From DASVDE01 sp963740065 (lineage in GTDB: Bacteria > Actinomycetota > Thermoleophilia > Solirubrobacterales > 70-9): 64,000 nt of DNA. The translations under genes were made by a program, and so were the position numbers. Each line of letters opens with the position of its first letter. Within the stretch, counting starts at the first letter, position 1. Under the pieces are notes generated by a model that ran no database searches, was not told the origin of the DNA, and saw only the letters and a program-made list of their open reading frames with translations. Shown in pieces: positions 63,904-64,000 of this stretch. Where the stretch lies: NCBI GenBank assembly GCA_963740065.1, contig CAVUCS010000003.1:1-64000 (forward strand), in the 5' to 3' direction.

Positions 63904-63950
63904 TTCCGCTGCGACTTATCTCTGTATGTCAGAGATAAGTCGCAGCGGAA
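63904..63950. repeat. family A palindrome, copy 10
   Basis: TTCCGCTGCGACTTATCTC, centre TGTATGTCA, GATAAGTCGCAGCGGAA. It follows the TetR remnant just as copy 9 follows the intact TetR. Confidence 0.9.
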
Positions 63951-63963
63951 CGGGGTGGGCGGC

Positions 63964-64000
63964 CTAGCCGGCGCCGAATATCTCTTCGACGAAGAAGCGG
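63964..64000 (-). CDS. C-terminal end of an unidentified gene (partial)
   Basis: The minus strand reads RFFVEEIFGAG then TAG at 63964. The rest is beyond the window, so the product cannot be named. Confidence 0.4.
   Translation of the reverse strand, partial: RFFVEEIFGAG

Noticed and set aside
6089..63950. Family A palindromes as ordinary intrinsic terminators
   Set aside because: They lack U tracts, occur in divergent and promoter positions as well, and keep a constant arm sequence that a plain terminator would not need.

Overview
The window is high-GC actinobacterial DNA that appears to be made of two unlike parts. Positions 1 to about 5.76 kb carry a conserved actinomycete-type block: a broken ispE, a DUF5319 gene, a whiB, then groEL, groES (with a CIRCE operator), a small conserved gene, tsaD and rimI on the minus strand. 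rimI loses its N-terminus at about 5.75 kb. From there to the end the style changes: a dense TetR array, a large family of secreted NHL/Fn3/collagen-like proteins, and three families of short palindromic repeats that never occur in the first 5.8 kb. This larger part looks like Thermoleophilia (Solirubrobacterales-like). That placement is my inference from gene style, not from a search. The junction may be a chimeric assembly or an old transfer. Many otherwise good genes carry single indels, so uncorrected sequencing errors are a serious possibility throughout.

Layout of the larger part: a Fic protein, an interrupted acyl-CoA dehydrogenase, a VapBC pair and tRNA-Thr(GGT) (6.4-9.7 kb); ten TetR-type units, including a tandem fusion and an HTH-less protein, with a MerR regulator and two secreted proteins (9.7-20.3 kb); SDR, an SOS-box-controlled PD-(D/E)XK nuclease abutting tRNA-Tyr, an AbrB-like ORF, a SnoaL-like protein, an F420-type reductase, the primary sigma factor, FolE2, an AbiEi/DUF559 protein, PgsA, an MMPL transporter joined to a ferritin-like lipoprotein, and a family 5 uracil-DNA glycosylase (20.4-30.8 kb). 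At 30.8-34.3 kb a winged-helix regulator diverges from a 19-residue peptide gene and a ThiF/E1-like enzyme, a candidate minimal RiPP locus. The E1 gene runs into tRNA-Thr(CGT), which has been targeted by a 1.3-kb mini-island carrying one NYN-domain gene.

From 34.3 to 59.3 kb lies a duplicated minus-strand cassette of secreted proteins. Each copy begins with a conserved leader of about 370 bp, then a collagen-like membrane-anchored protein, a strong hairpin, a giant NHL/Fn3/beta-propeller protein with a polybasic tail, a large DUF11-like surface protein, and a small secreted protein. The right-hand copy has an additional NHL/surface-protein hybrid. Genes in each cassette are joined by 1-4 bp stop/start overlaps. 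The window closes with another AbiEi/DUF559 gene, three more TetR genes, and an XRE/nucleotidyltransferase pair that sits between two TetR 3' ends.

The strongest leads are the 45-bp palindromic repeat that sits in frame inside protein genes, the peptide-ThiF locus, the duplicated secreted-protein operon with its shared structured leader, and the tRNA-Thr mini-island.
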